64,000 bases of DNA from Veillonella denticariosi JCM 15641. Its GTDB lineage: Bacteria > Bacillota > Negativicutes > Veillonellales > Veillonellaceae. Each line of letters starts with the position of its first letter. Within the stretch, counting starts at the first letter, position 1. The stretch is taken from contig NZ_PPDB01000007.1 of the NCBI RefSeq assembly GCF_002959855.1, positions 682,001 to 746,000 on the forward strand, in the 5' to 3' direction. The position numbers were made by a program, and so were the translations under genes. Shown here piece after piece: positions 37,224 to 45,360 of this stretch. The notes under the pieces were generated by a model. That model did no database searches and was not told the DNA's origin. It saw nothing but the letters and a program-made list of their open reading frames with translations.

Positions 37224-37388
37224 TTATGTATCTCCTTATTCTATACATCTATTGTATCGAATAAAACCATCATTTCAATTGTCTCTGCGATACCTTCTCT
37301 TATTCTGTTCCAGCCGCAATAGATAAAGTCAGGTTATATTGCTCAATTATATCCATAAAATGTCCCTCTCAATTAAACCGGCTACAAA

Positions 37389-37421
37389 AAATGCACCCTT
37401 TATAAACTAAAGGATGCATTT
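37389..37421 (-). terminator. Terminator after SemiSWEET and the cupin remnant
   Basis: AAATGCA-CCTTTA and TAAAGGATGCATTT arms with a T-run on the minus strand. It is a diverged copy of the terminator at 39226-39258. Confidence 0.8.
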
Positions 37422-37433
37422 ATTATGATATAT

Positions 37434-37484
37434 TTATTTGACTACGGTCAACAGTATCTTGAAGTTTCCACCTGCATCAAGGCT
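37434..37484 (-). pseudogene. Remnant of a duplicated cupin gene (last 16 codons)
   Basis: Read on the minus strand this encodes SLDAGGNFKILLTVVK and a stop, against SLDARENFKMLLTVVK and a stop at the end of the intact cupin gene 39271-39606. DNA similarity continues through the stop into the shared ATATATCATAATAAATGCATCC terminator region. The rest of the cupin copy is gone and the SemiSWEET gene occupies its place, ending 28 bp upstream of the remnant. Confidence 0.85.
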
Positions 37485-37512
37485 TATATGATGACAGTGT
37501 CACTCACGAAGA

Positions 37513-37779
37513 TTACATAAGTGCTGTAATTGCTGCGGCCAAGCCAAAGAAGATCCCTGGTGCATTGGCTAATGCAACCGGTAAATCTCTATGTTCTTTA
37601 AACAAACCATATAGTACCCATAATGTACAGTTGATAGCAGCTACTAAAGGCTGAATCCAATCACCGGTGCCTGGATGTGCCAGATTGTTCATAATTTGTG
37701 GAAAGTAAGATACATACATAGCTACAGCTGTAACTGTTGCAACTTTCCCTAAGTTTTCCATAAATTTTACTCGAGTCAT
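37513..37779 (-). CDS. SemiSWEET transporter
   Basis: This 88-residue three-helix half-SWEET membrane protein works as a homodimer, facilitating sugar (or related solute) diffusion. It has the PQ-loop motif VSYFPQIMNNL near residue 27 and a NCTLWVLYGLF segment in the third helix region. The ATG at 37779 follows GGAGGATATA. The substrate in this carboxylate-linked locus is unknown. It stands where a cupin gene would be expected by duplication, and it has a promoter matching that of ttdA, so co-regulation is likely. Confidence 0.85.
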   Translation of the reverse strand: MTRVKFMENLGKVATVTAVAMYVSYFPQIMNNLAHPGTGDWIQPLVAAINCTLWVLYGLFKEHRDLPVALANAPGIFFGLAAAITALM

Positions 37780-37830
37780 TATATCCTCCAAATGATTAAC
37801 TCAACATAGTTTTGTTTTCTGATGAAGTAT

Positions 37831-37870
37831 ATTCTACTCGATTTGGTGAATATAACTATCCAAATTAAAA
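37831..37870 (-). promoter_or_regulatory. Promoter and upstream motif of the SemiSWEET gene
   Basis: TAGAAT (37831-37836), 17-bp spacer, ATAGTT (37854-37859) and the upstream TTTTAA-N2-TGG block, all on the minus strand. This is the same layout as the ttdA promoter. Nothing else is seen in 37780-38125 except the terminator of regulator 2. Confidence 0.6.
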
Positions 37871-37973
37871 GGTAATTTTTTTAATAAAATCAAATAAAAC
37901 ATATAGTTTTCTCTCAATTTATTCTATTTCAAGGATTATGAACCTATAAATTCACCCACAAATGAGTATAGAA

Positions 37974-38003
37974 AAAGCACTACTTATTAAAAAGTAGCGC
38001 TTT
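37974..38003 (-). terminator. Terminator of AraC-type regulator 2
   Basis: AAAGCGCTACTT/AAGTAGTGCTTT hairpin and T-run on the minus strand, homologous to 36017-36045. Confidence 0.85.
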
Positions 38004-38125
38004 AATAGATAAATTATATGCTTTCAATATATATAAAATCACCTACGTCTAATAATTCTATATCCATCAAAATATATTGCTCGCATTATAAAGATTCCAA
38101 TATCAATACACCATGCGGATACGAA

Positions 38126-39148
38126 TTATAACTCCTTGACAACATCGGCTAATTTTACTTTTAAAGTTTCTAGCTTTTGACTCATAAACTCTAACTCAGC
38201 CTTAGCTCTTGAATCATCTTCATACGATAAAAACGAATGTAATACATCAAGAACATCCTGATTTTCAACAGAAATAACTTCCACCCCATCATGTAATGTT
38301 GTTCTATGTCCGATTTCCTTTACCTTCTTGCGATATTCTGTTGGTGTCAATCGAAAATGCTTTTTAAAAGCCACATTAAAGGCTTTGATATCCGCAAAGC
38401 CGCATCCACTAGCAATCCTTGCGACTGCCTCGTCCGTACTGGTCAATAGAGCCGTTGCATCCCTGAGTCTCAAGCGTAATACATACTCAACAAAGGAAAT
38501 ACCCATTTGTTTCTTAAAAAACTGCGATGCATAGGCAACATTATATCCGCCAATCTTTGCAATATCCTCTAACTCGATTTTTTGTTGGTAATGCTCATCG
38601 ATATAAGCGATCATTTTATTAAAGGAGGCCGGTTTTATATCACCGGGTCTAGCCTCTTCATGGACAAGTTTAACAGGATAAAACTCCCTAAATACATCAC
38701 CGGCTAATGCCAAGTAATGATGCTCTATCCACATTCGATGTATAGGGCTTTCATCTTTCACCATTAACAACATCATCATAGCCGCGTGGTGACGCAAAGT
38801 TGTAAAGAATTGGTTATGGCGAGACCTTTCATCCGAATGGACAACGAATTGATACATTCCAAAATTCGGATCATACTGTTGATAAAACTCATTGCCTACA
38901 TGAATTGCCAAAGCAATTACATCCTCCTCAAGGGCCAGTATTGAATGCCATACCTGAGGCGAAATAATAACGGCATCAAGAGGTTCCAGGGTAAAAACCT
39001 CATCATTACAACTCATTTCAACGCGCCCCTTTAACAGAATAAGAATCTCCGTTTCTCCATGACAATCGTAATAATATGTACCGACCTTATATATATTGCT
39101 ACTAAACTCGATGTAATTATGTTTATATGAATAGTCGAAATAATCCAT
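38126..39148 (-). CDS. AraC-family regulator 2 (cupin sensor domain)
   Basis: This 340-residue paralog of regulator 1 aligns along its whole length: cupin domain with GETEILILLKGRVEMSCN and EPLDAVIISPQVWHSIL, then two helix-turn-helix motifs with IAKIGGYNVAYASQFFKKQMG and ASGCGFADIKAFNVAFKKHF. The start at 39148 is chosen by alignment with regulator 1; an in-frame TTG at 39169 is an alternative. It lies between the intact cupin gene and the SemiSWEET gene. The two regulators may sense related ligands or have split control of the hydro-lyase and transporter genes. Confidence 0.87.
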   Translation of the reverse strand: MDYFDYSYKHNYIEFSSNIYKVGTYYYDCHGETEILILLKGRVEMSCNDEVFTLEPLDAVIISPQVWHSILALEEDVIALAIHVGNEFYQQYDPNFGMYQFVVHSDERSRHNQFFTTLRHHAAMMMLLMVKDESPIHRMWIEHHYLALAGDVFREFYPVKLVHEEARPGDIKPASFNKMIAYIDEHYQQKIELEDIAKIGGYNVAYASQFFKKQMGISFVEYVLRLRLRDATALLTSTDEAVARIASGCGFADIKAFNVAFKKHFRLTPTEYRKKVKEIGHRTTLHDGVEVISVENQDVLDVLHSFLSYEDDSRAKAELEFMSQKLETLKVKLADVVKEL

Positions 39149-39225
39149 AGCAACCAATCGCTCCAACAATCAAACAAGTGGGTAATTAATACTAAGTTTA
39201 AAAGCTACCTTTTTCAAATAAAGAT

Positions 39226-39258
39226 AAATGCATCCCTAAAATTAATAGGGATGCATTT
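39226..39258 (-). terminator. Terminator of the cupin gene
   Basis: AAATGCATCCCTA/TAGGGATGCATTT perfect arms around AAATTAA. It lies 12 bp after the cupin stop on the minus strand. Confidence 0.8.
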
Positions 39259-39270
39259 ATTATGATATAT

Positions 39271-39606
39271 TTATTTAACTACGGTCAACAACATCTTGAA
39301 GTTTTCACGAGCATCGAGGCTATGAGGCACTTCAGACGGCATGATCAATGTTTCGCCGGCTTTTACGGTGTGTTCCGTATCGCCGACAACGATATGTGCT
39401 TCTCCATCAAGGATTTGCACAATGGCATCCCCCACTGTTATATGCGTAGAAATTTCTTCCCCCTTCGGCAACGCAAATAATGTAATGCTGAGGCGTTCAT
39501 TTTGAGCAATGGTAATACTGATAACTTGGCCGGCCTTATACTCCAGTACATCTGCTAGATGTAAAATTTCGTTAACAGGAATATTTTTTGTAAAAGTTTT
39601 GCTCAT
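39271..39606 (-). CDS. Small cupin-domain protein
   Basis: This is a 111-residue single cupin barrel: GEEISTHITVGDAIVQILDGEAHIVVGD is split across strands with one conserved His, then AGETLIMPSEVPHSL with a second His near residue 93. It may bind a metal and a small acid or act as an isomerase or sensor; no function can be assigned. It follows moeA by 33 bp on the same strand and is followed by its own terminator, then AraC regulator 2. A fragment of a second copy is at 37434-37484. The start at 39606 follows AAGGAGTG. Confidence 0.8.
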   Translation of the reverse strand: MSKTFTKNIPVNEILHLADVLEYKAGQVISITIAQNERLSITLFALPKGEEISTHITVGDAIVQILDGEAHIVVGDTEHTVKAGETLIMPSEVPHSLDARENFKMLLTVVK

Positions 39607-39639
39607 AAAAATCACTCCTTATATGACTGCATAATAGCT

Positions 39640-40875
39640 TTAAATCGCCGGTAACAGCCCTAACAGATACACATCGAACGTATCACCGGGATGTACTTCA
39701 TGTATACCTCGCGGAATACATGCCAACGCATTAACAGTATATAGACCTAACATACTGCTACTATTAAAGTGACGGTTGGCAACAAAGCGTGGAGCCCCAC
39801 CGCCGAATATCACTTTTCCTTGTACATAGCGGTCAAAAGCATTACGTTTAAAGATTTCTGTATCCATTACGCAAGCCACCACCGGAGTCGTCCAGTTAGA
39901 CAACCCTTTATAGCGCTTCAAGGTCGGTGCTACGATTAAATGCCATCCATTAAAGGCAGCCCCCGGATTTCCGGACAAGCCGAAAATAATCTGACTTTTC
40001 GGTGTAACTGCACCATAGGATGCCGCGCCCGGTCGCATCTGAATACGGGCATAGATGGATTTAGCCCCTAACTTTTCATAAATAAGAGGCATCGTATCAA
40101 AAAGGCCTACCGATACACCACCGGAACTGATGATAACATCAGCATCTTCACTAAGTTTCAAAACATGATCGATTTCGGAGTCCAGTTCCTCAGGAGCATC
40201 GCTTACGTGATAGTGGGTTATCTTGTGAAAGCCTAAGTCCTCCAACACCCCGCATATCATAGCTCGATTAGAATTGTAGATTTTACCAGGTGTTAAACTT
40301 TCACCTGGCTCAATAACCTCATGACCGGAGGTAAGAACCAACACGCGAGGCATTGCATTAACAGATATATCGGTAATCCCGAGCCCCGTTAAAACAGTCT
40401 GTACCGTAGATGTTACCTCCGTCCCCTGAGGAATCACAATAGTACCGGCAACACACTCCTCACCTTGCGGGATGATGTGATCACCACGGTGATATCTTCC
40501 TTGAATCGTAATCGTCGTGTGCGGTTCACCTGTGCCGACTACCTGTTCCTGCATGATAACCGTATCACATGTATGAGGGATAGGTGCCCCCGTCATGATA
40601 CGTACCGCATGACCGGGCTCGACAGGGTTCTCCCACACGACACCGGCCCCGATAATACCGTCAACGATATATTTATTACGTCCTGCTTCATAGGCAACGG
40701 CATATCCGTCCATAGCAGATTTTGAAAAGGCAGGTACATCTGTAGGAGCTATAATATCCTGAGCCAATACATAGCCCTTTGCAGCCTGAACATCAATCGT
40801 TTCTACTTTATGAACTTGCGTTTGTAAGGCCTCATCCCATAATTGGAGAGCCTCCTCGACAGTAACGACGGCCAT
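39640..40875 (-). CDS. moeA: Molybdopterin molybdenumtransferase MoeA
   Basis: This 411-residue enzyme inserts molybdate into adenylylated molybdopterin. Segments seen are FSKSAMDGYAV (near residue 51), the MTGAPIP motif, ILTSGHEV-type VLVLTSGHEV, SSGGVSVGLFD and the GNPGAAFNGW loop. The five-prime end overlaps the MocA-MobB fusion gene by 44 bp, so they share an operon with thiT. It provides active Moco for XdhD-type enzymes. The cupin gene follows 33 bp downstream. Confidence 0.94.
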   Translation of the reverse strand: MAVVTVEEALQLWDEALQTQVHKVETIDVQAAKGYVLAQDIIAPTDVPAFSKSAMDGYAVAYEAGRNKYIVDGIIGAGVVWENPVEPGHAVRIMTGAPIPHTCDTVIMQEQVVGTGEPHTTITIQGRYHRGDHIIPQGEECVAGTIVIPQGTEVTSTVQTVLTGLGITDISVNAMPRVLVLTSGHEVIEPGESLTPGKIYNSNRAMICGVLEDLGFHKITHYHVSDAPEELDSEIDHVLKLSEDADVIISSGGVSVGLFDTMPLIYEKLGAKSIYARIQMRPGAASYGAVTPKSQIIFGLSGNPGAAFNGWHLIVAPTLKRYKGLSNWTTPVVACVMDTEIFKRNAFDRYVQGKVIFGGGAPRFVANRHFNSSSMLGLYTVNALACIPRGIHEVHPGDTFDVYLLGLLPAI

Positions 40876-41980
40876 CTAAACTCCTCATCATTTCCTGTAT
40901 GTGGCGTACCAGTTCAGGTACGTCTCGATCTAACTTGCCAATTTCTATCGTCGCCACTCGGTCCATGGAATCCGAGATAAACGCTTCCGTATGTCCCTCT
41001 TGGGTAACCTCTATAATAGGAGCAATCCCTTGAGACCGCGATTCTAGTATAACTATATCCACGGGCATAAACTGTGATATTTCATACAAGTTTGATTGTT
41101 CTTTTGTACGTATGCGAATCGCTGTTTCAGTAGGTCCTGCAATAGCAACAGCATCAGCCCCCGCTTTATAGGCAAGGTCTGTATCTGTTCCCTCATGGTC
41201 CATCTGAAAGCCGTGTTTATCACTTTTTACAACACCAACGGATAACCCGATTTGTCGTAACTCGGATACAAGGCGCGTCACAACGGTAGTCTTACCCGTT
41301 TTACGTTTTGACGCGACCACGCTGATTAAAGGTACCCGGCGGAATTCATTTTCAGCTAAAGCCCGAGCCCATTGATAATCTTCAAATCTGTTTACATTTC
41401 GCAATGCATGACTCTGATCCTGTGCATCAATCAGTTCCACGGCTCCGATTATATCGATGGCATGACGCAAAGATACATCATCTCCGGCGATAACGGCTTG
41501 CAACAAAGGTACAATAGACGGTCTGTATATGCCCGCCATAGGCTCACGTTGTCCGCTACAGCCGATTGGAACAATAGCATTCCAATCATCTTCGTCGACT
41601 TTATATAACCATTCATAATACAGAGACACATCCATAAACGGCATGTCTACAGCCATCACCGCATAGGCAGGGCTCGCCCCGACGGACAAGGCACTATAGA
41701 GACCACCTAACGGACCGCAGCGCTTCACAGAATCCCGAACAATGGAAACTCTCTCTTTCTCATTGTTCGATAAAGTATCAATGATATGAGTTTGAATGGC
41801 AAGTCCTAATCGATCATCATCACCGACGGAAATTATAATATCTTTAACATCCGCCTCTAACCCCTTGCGCAAAGCATGTGAAATGAGACTTTCACCATTA
41901 ACCCACGGTAACAGAGCCTTAGGTCGCCCCATCCGCGTACTCAAACCACCGGCTAAAATAATTAAACCTAACTCACTCAC
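40832..41980 (-). CDS. Fusion of MocA/MobA-like nucleotidyltransferase and MobB GTPase
   Basis: This is 382 residues. The first about 190 are a nucleotidyltransferase with LIILAGGLSTRMGRPKALLP; this looks more like MocA (CTP, making the cytosine dinucleotide cofactor for xanthine dehydrogenases) than MobA (GTP), but I cannot settle it. The rest is MobB-like with a P-loop VVASKRKTGKTTVVTRL near residue 220 and DKHGFQMDHEGTDT. A single chain would couple nucleotide addition with a GTPase partner. It overlaps thiT upstream by 8 bp and moeA downstream by 44 bp. Confidence 0.85.
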   Translation of the reverse strand: MSELGLIILAGGLSTRMGRPKALLPWVNGESLISHALRKGLEADVKDIIISVGDDDRLGLAIQTHIIDTLSNNEKERVSIVRDSVKRCGPLGGLYSALSVGASPAYAVMAVDMPFMDVSLYYEWLYKVDEDDWNAIVPIGCSGQREPMAGIYRPSIVPLLQAVIAGDDVSLRHAIDIIGAVELIDAQDQSHALRNVNRFEDYQWARALAENEFRRVPLISVVASKRKTGKTTVVTRLVSELRQIGLSVGVVKSDKHGFQMDHEGTDTDLAYKAGADAVAIAGPTETAIRIRTKEQSNLYEISQFMPVDIVILESRSQGIAPIIEVTQEGHTEAFISDSMDRVATIEIGKLDRDVPELVRHIQEMMRSLDGRRYCRGGSPIMG

Positions 41981-42503
41981 GACGTTTTAACCCTCGTTTT
42001 ACCCCTTGGTATATAAACAATAAAACAACGATATTTATGATACCGTCCGGCACCATATAGGATGCATTGTACACCATCGAATAAATCCATGGATTTTGCC
42101 CCTGTGGCGCATAACTGGCGAATACGACAGCACCGCTCGTAACCGATGCCAACCAGCGCAATGCGATAGCCACGACGGAACCGCTGATAAGACCTGTGAA
42201 AGAATCCTTAAAATAACCGCATACACCGATGGCACCGTAAGCGACTACATAATCCAAAATAATGCTCAAATAATGCACAGATGACTTGAATCCCAAAATA
42301 AAATGCAAAATACCGTACACGACGCCGGCAAAGATACCGCGCGCCCCGCCCCAGCGATACGCAAAAATCATGAGCGGTACCAAAGAGGCAGCCTTTATGG
42401 AGCCCCCTTGAGGCATGTGGAAAATCGTAATAAATGATAAGACTTGCGCAATGGCGATAGCTACACCGGCTTCGGCAAGCATACGCGTTTTAGACTGACC
42501 CAT
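41973..42503 (-). CDS. thiT: Thiamine ECF transporter substrate-binding protein ThiT
   Basis: This 176-residue membrane S component with six helices has the ThiT features FHMPQGGSIKAASLVPLMIFA near residue 28 and a conserved ILDYVVAYGAIGVCG. It captures thiamine and works with a shared EcfA-EcfA'-EcfT module encoded elsewhere. It is first in the thiT-mocA/mobB-moeA operon, an unusual partner choice. The leader is short and contains no TPP riboswitch that I can see. An AATACAG/CTGTATT inverted repeat lies 44 bp upstream of the start. Confidence 0.9.
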   Translation of the reverse strand: MGQSKTRMLAEAGVAIAIAQVLSFITIFHMPQGGSIKAASLVPLMIFAYRWGGARGIFAGVVYGILHFILGFKSSVHYLSIILDYVVAYGAIGVCGYFKDSFTGLISGSVVAIALRWLASVTSGAVVFASYAPQGQNPWIYSMVYNASYMVPDGIINIVVLLFIYQGVKRGLKRRE

Positions 42504-42546
42504 CTGTATCGACCTCCTATGTAAAGTGAACTTATTAATATCATTA

Positions 42547-42565
42547 AATACAGTCTATCTGTATT
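42547..42565. promoter_or_regulatory. Inverted repeat in the thiT-guaC divergent region
   Basis: AATACAG-TCTAT-CTGTATT, perfect 7-bp arms with 5-bp spacer. It could be an operator for thiT or for both divergent genes. Confidence 0.4.
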
Positions 42566-42609
42566 GTACTACAGAATTCAAGCTACACCAATCAAATATT
42601 CGGAATGTG

Positions 42610-42638
42610 TTGAAAATTTTCCTCCTCTCTTGTATAAT
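42610..42638 (+). promoter_or_regulatory. Promoter of guaC
   Basis: TTGAAA (42610-42615), 17-bp spacer, TATAAT (42633-42638): a near-consensus promoter giving a leader of about 40 nt. Confidence 0.85.
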
Positions 42639-42682
42639 GGTACAGGTTCATTATGTAGTAACTCGAAGGAGATATAGAAACT

Positions 42683-43669
42683 ATGATCAATACAACGAAC
42701 ATCTTTGATTATGAAGACGTGCAACTGATTCCTAATAAATGTATCGTCAACAGTCGTAGCGAGTGTGACACACATGTTAAATTGGGTAACCGCACCTTCA
42801 AATTACCGGTAGTTCCTGCTAACATGCAGACCATCATCGACGAAGCGTTGGCTGAAAAATTAGCACGTGAAGGCTATTTCTATATCATGCATCGTTTCCA
42901 ACCTGAACGTCGTATGGACTTTGTAAAACGCATGCACGACCTTAAACTATATTCTTCTATCTCTATCGGTGTAAAAAAAGAAGAGTTCGCCTTAGTTGAC
43001 GAATTCAAACAAACAAATTTAACACCCGATTACATCACAATCGATATTGCACACGGTCATTCCAATGCAGTTATTGATATGATTCAATACATTAAAAAGA
43101 ACTTACCGAATACATTTGTTATCGCCGGCAATGTGGGGACACCGGAGGCGGTACGCGAACTTGAAAACGCTGGTGCTGATGCGACAAAGGTAGGCATCGG
43201 TCCCGGTAAAGTCTGCATTACTAAACTAAAAACCGGCTTCGGTACCGGAGGCTGGCAGCTGGCAGCGGTGCGCTGGTGCGCAAAGGCGGCCACAAAACCT
43301 ATAATCGCTGACGGCGGTATCCGCGACCATGGCGACATCGCAAAATCCATCCGCTTCGGAGCTACCATGGTCATGATCGGCTCTCTCTTTGCCGGTCACG
43401 AAGAATCCCCCGGAGAAGAAAAAATCGTTGACGGTCAAGCTGTAAAAGAATACTTCGGCTCCGCCTCCGAATTTCAAAAAGGAGAACGCAAAAACGTGGA
43501 AGGCAAAAAAATCTTCATCCCTTCTAAAGGATCCATCTTCGATACATTGATTGAAATGGAACAGGATTTACAATCCGCAATCTCCTATGCGGGCGGCACA
43601 ACCTTACAGGCGATTCGAAAAGTAGATTATGTACTTGTTAAGAACTCCATCTTTAACGGCGATCGCTAA
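42683..43669 (+). CDS. guaC: GMP reductase
   Basis: This 328-residue TIM-barrel enzyme makes IMP from GMP with NADPH and releases ammonia. It is the short form without CBS domains. The catalytic cysteine is in [19 protein letters not shown] near residue 174, and [13 protein letters not shown] and [10 protein letters not shown] bind the phosphate. It is one of only two plus-strand genes here, with its own strong promoter, AAGGAG ribosome binding site and terminator. It links guanine nucleotides to the purine theme of the window but is not in the degradation operon. Confidence 0.96.
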   Translation: MINTTNIFDYEDVQLIPNKCIVNSRSECDTHVKLGNRTFKLPVVPANMQTIIDEALAEKLAREGYFYIMHRFQPERRMDFVKRMHDLKLYSSISIGVKKEEFALVDEFKQTNLTPDYITIDIAHGHSNAVIDMIQYIKKNLPNTFVIAGNVGTPEAVRELENAGADATKVGIGPGKVCITKLKTGFGTGGWQLAAVRWCAKAATKPIIADGGIRDHGDIAKSIRFGATMVMIGSLFAGHEESPGEEKIVDGQAVKEYFGSASEFQKGERKNVEGKKIFIPSKGSIFDTLIEMEQDLQSAISYAGGTTLQAIRKVDYVLVKNSIFNGDR

Positions 43670-43680
43670 TTAAACAGAAA

Positions 43681-43759
43681 AATACAAAAAGAAAACCATA
43701 AGCCTCGACACTAGCTTTATCAAAGCTCGTCCAGGACTTATGGTTTTTATTTTTGTATT
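43681..43759. terminator. Bidirectional terminator between guaC and the MFS transporter gene
   Basis: Long palindrome with AATACAAAAA...AAAACCATAAG and the matching CTTATGGTTTT...TTTTTGTATT; T-runs occur on both strands. It serves the convergent guaC and, possibly, the MFS gene. Confidence 0.85.
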
Positions 43760-43871
43760 ACCTGATGTATGAATTTATAGTATCTAATACTTATTTGTTC
43801 TTAATAATATTAAATTAGTTGATGATATTCAGTTACGTATGTCTTAATTCTATTAAGTCTAAACCGATAAA

Positions 43872-45056
43872 CTACATTTCGGTCTCTTCCACCTTATTCA
43901 TCATAATATATGCATATTTTCCGATAGCCGCACTCACCACAAGCAAACAGGTAAGCACGATGAAAGCCACAGTAAGGCTCGTACCATGAGCGATAAACCC
44001 GATTAATGCAGGGCCCATCAATATCCCCATATAGCCGAGCATAGTCGATGTCGCCACCGCCTGCGTCATAGGAATAACATTCTGTTCCCCCATTGCGGAG
44101 AACAAATTCGGTACGATCATCGCTAAGGAGATACCTAAGAGTAAATAGGTATACATGGATGCGTGCCCCGGCAATGCGACGATGAGCCCCATTGCAACAG
44201 CACCTAGCAAGTACCCGCCTACCACAACCTGTTTAGAGGATAAATGCTTACCAAGAGTGTTGCCAAGCAACCGGCCGATACACATGGTGCCATTAAAAAG
44301 CATAACCCCCATTACGGCTTCTTGAATAAGAATTCCTTTATCTTCATGAAGATATAACGCACTCCAGTCCCCTACTGCGCCTTCCACCAAATACGACACG
44401 AAACATAAAAGGCCGAAAATAACCGCAATAGGATGAAACGATAAAGGACTTTTAGATTTCTTTACCGTTTTTGCATTTGGATCTGTCCCAAAGGGCAACA
44501 TGAATCGACTGATGACAACAATAGCGATGAACAATATGATGAGTAGTCCCCAGATACTTTTATCAACAGGCAAGGATAACATTTTTAAAAGTACGAGCAG
44601 CACGCCGGCCCCGGCAAAGCCGCCCAGACTCCATCCGCCGTGATAAGCGCCCATCAAATGTTTTTTGCTCACCTTCTCAGTGAGAATCGCCTGCAAATTA
44701 GCGGACGAGCTGCTGAGCCCTACGCCGATACCAAAGAAAAATAACGCCACCGTCGTTTCAAAAATGGTGGAACACATAATCACGACGGCAAGGGACAACA
44801 TACCGATAAAACTGCCGATAAGCACCGTCTTCTTGCACCCCAAAGTTTCTACCATTTTACCCGCTACGGCCATAGACACACAAGAACCTACACCGAGCAA
44901 CAAAATCATAGAACCCAATACATCCTCACCGATGCCGAGCTTCACCTTTAAATAAGGAACAAAACCGGCCCATAAGGCCGTATACATACCGGGGATAAAA
45001 AACGCCCCGAAAGCACCGCGGATATTTGCTCTTGAAATAGAAACTTGATCGTTCAT
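43872..45056 (-). CDS. MFS transporter (YbjJ-like)
   Basis: This 394-residue major facilitator has 12 predicted helices, with the first TM region FGAFFIPGMYTALWAGFVPYL and a loop-2/3 motif GKMVETLGCKKTVLIGS typical of the family. It resembles YbjJ-type transporters of sugars or small metabolites. The substrate is unknown. It is a single gene with AAAGGA upstream of the ATG. Confidence 0.85.
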   Translation of the reverse strand: MNDQVSISRANIRGAFGAFFIPGMYTALWAGFVPYLKVKLGIGEDVLGSMILLLGVGSCVSMAVAGKMVETLGCKKTVLIGSFIGMLSLAVVIMCSTIFETTVALFFFGIGVGLSSSSANLQAILTEKVSKKHLMGAYHGGWSLGGFAGAGVLLVLLKMLSLPVDKSIWGLLIILFIAIVVISRFMLPFGTDPNAKTVKKSKSPLSFHPIAVIFGLLCFVSYLVEGAVGDWSALYLHEDKGILIQEAVMGVMLFNGTMCIGRLLGNTLGKHLSSKQVVVGGYLLGAVAMGLIVALPGHASMYTYLLLGISLAMIVPNLFSAMGEQNVIPMTQAVATSTMLGYMGILMGPALIGFIAHGTSLTVAFIVLTCLLVVSAAIGKYAYIMMNKVEETEM

Positions 45057-45176
45057 TGCATCCTTTCTGGCTTCTAGAATCGCCCGGCAAAGGAAGGTCC
45101 TTTTTATCCGCAGAGCACGAAAACATGCGCCATGCAGGAAACCATTTTAACTACAATATGATTAATATTGGAATAT

Positions 45177-45213
45177 AATAAACCTCTTTACGGAAAATGT
45201 AAAGAGGTTTATT
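45177..45213. terminator. Terminator upstream of the MFS gene
   Basis: AATAAACCTCTTTAC arms around a 7-nt loop, symmetric with T-rich flanks. It would end the M20 transcript from 45361-46539. Confidence 0.85.
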
Positions 45214-45247
45214 TCCAAAAAATATTAACGATAAACTCATCAAAACA

Positions 45248-45355
45248 CTATCGTGAAGCAGCTTCGGTACAAACAGAAACACGTTCAATTGAGGGCTTAA
45301 ACATAAGTAAATACAGGATGTAGACATTAATAATGGGGATGATACCCCCTAACAA
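45248..45355 (-). pseudogene. Possible remnant of a membrane protein C-terminus
   Basis: A 35-codon open stretch on the minus strand begins LLGGIIPIINVYILYLLMFK and ends VCTEAASR before a stop. The first half is a membrane helix followed by a charged tail, as at the end of a transporter. There is no ribosome binding site and only a TTG could start it. It follows the M20 gene by 5 bp. It could be a degraded gene or chance; the remaining 45057-45360 gap holds nothing else but the terminator. Confidence 0.3.
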
Positions 45356-45360
45356 CCAAA

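Noticed and set aside
42504-42610. TPP riboswitch upstream of thiT
   Set aside because: The conserved CTGAGA and related TPP motifs are missing and the leader is short.
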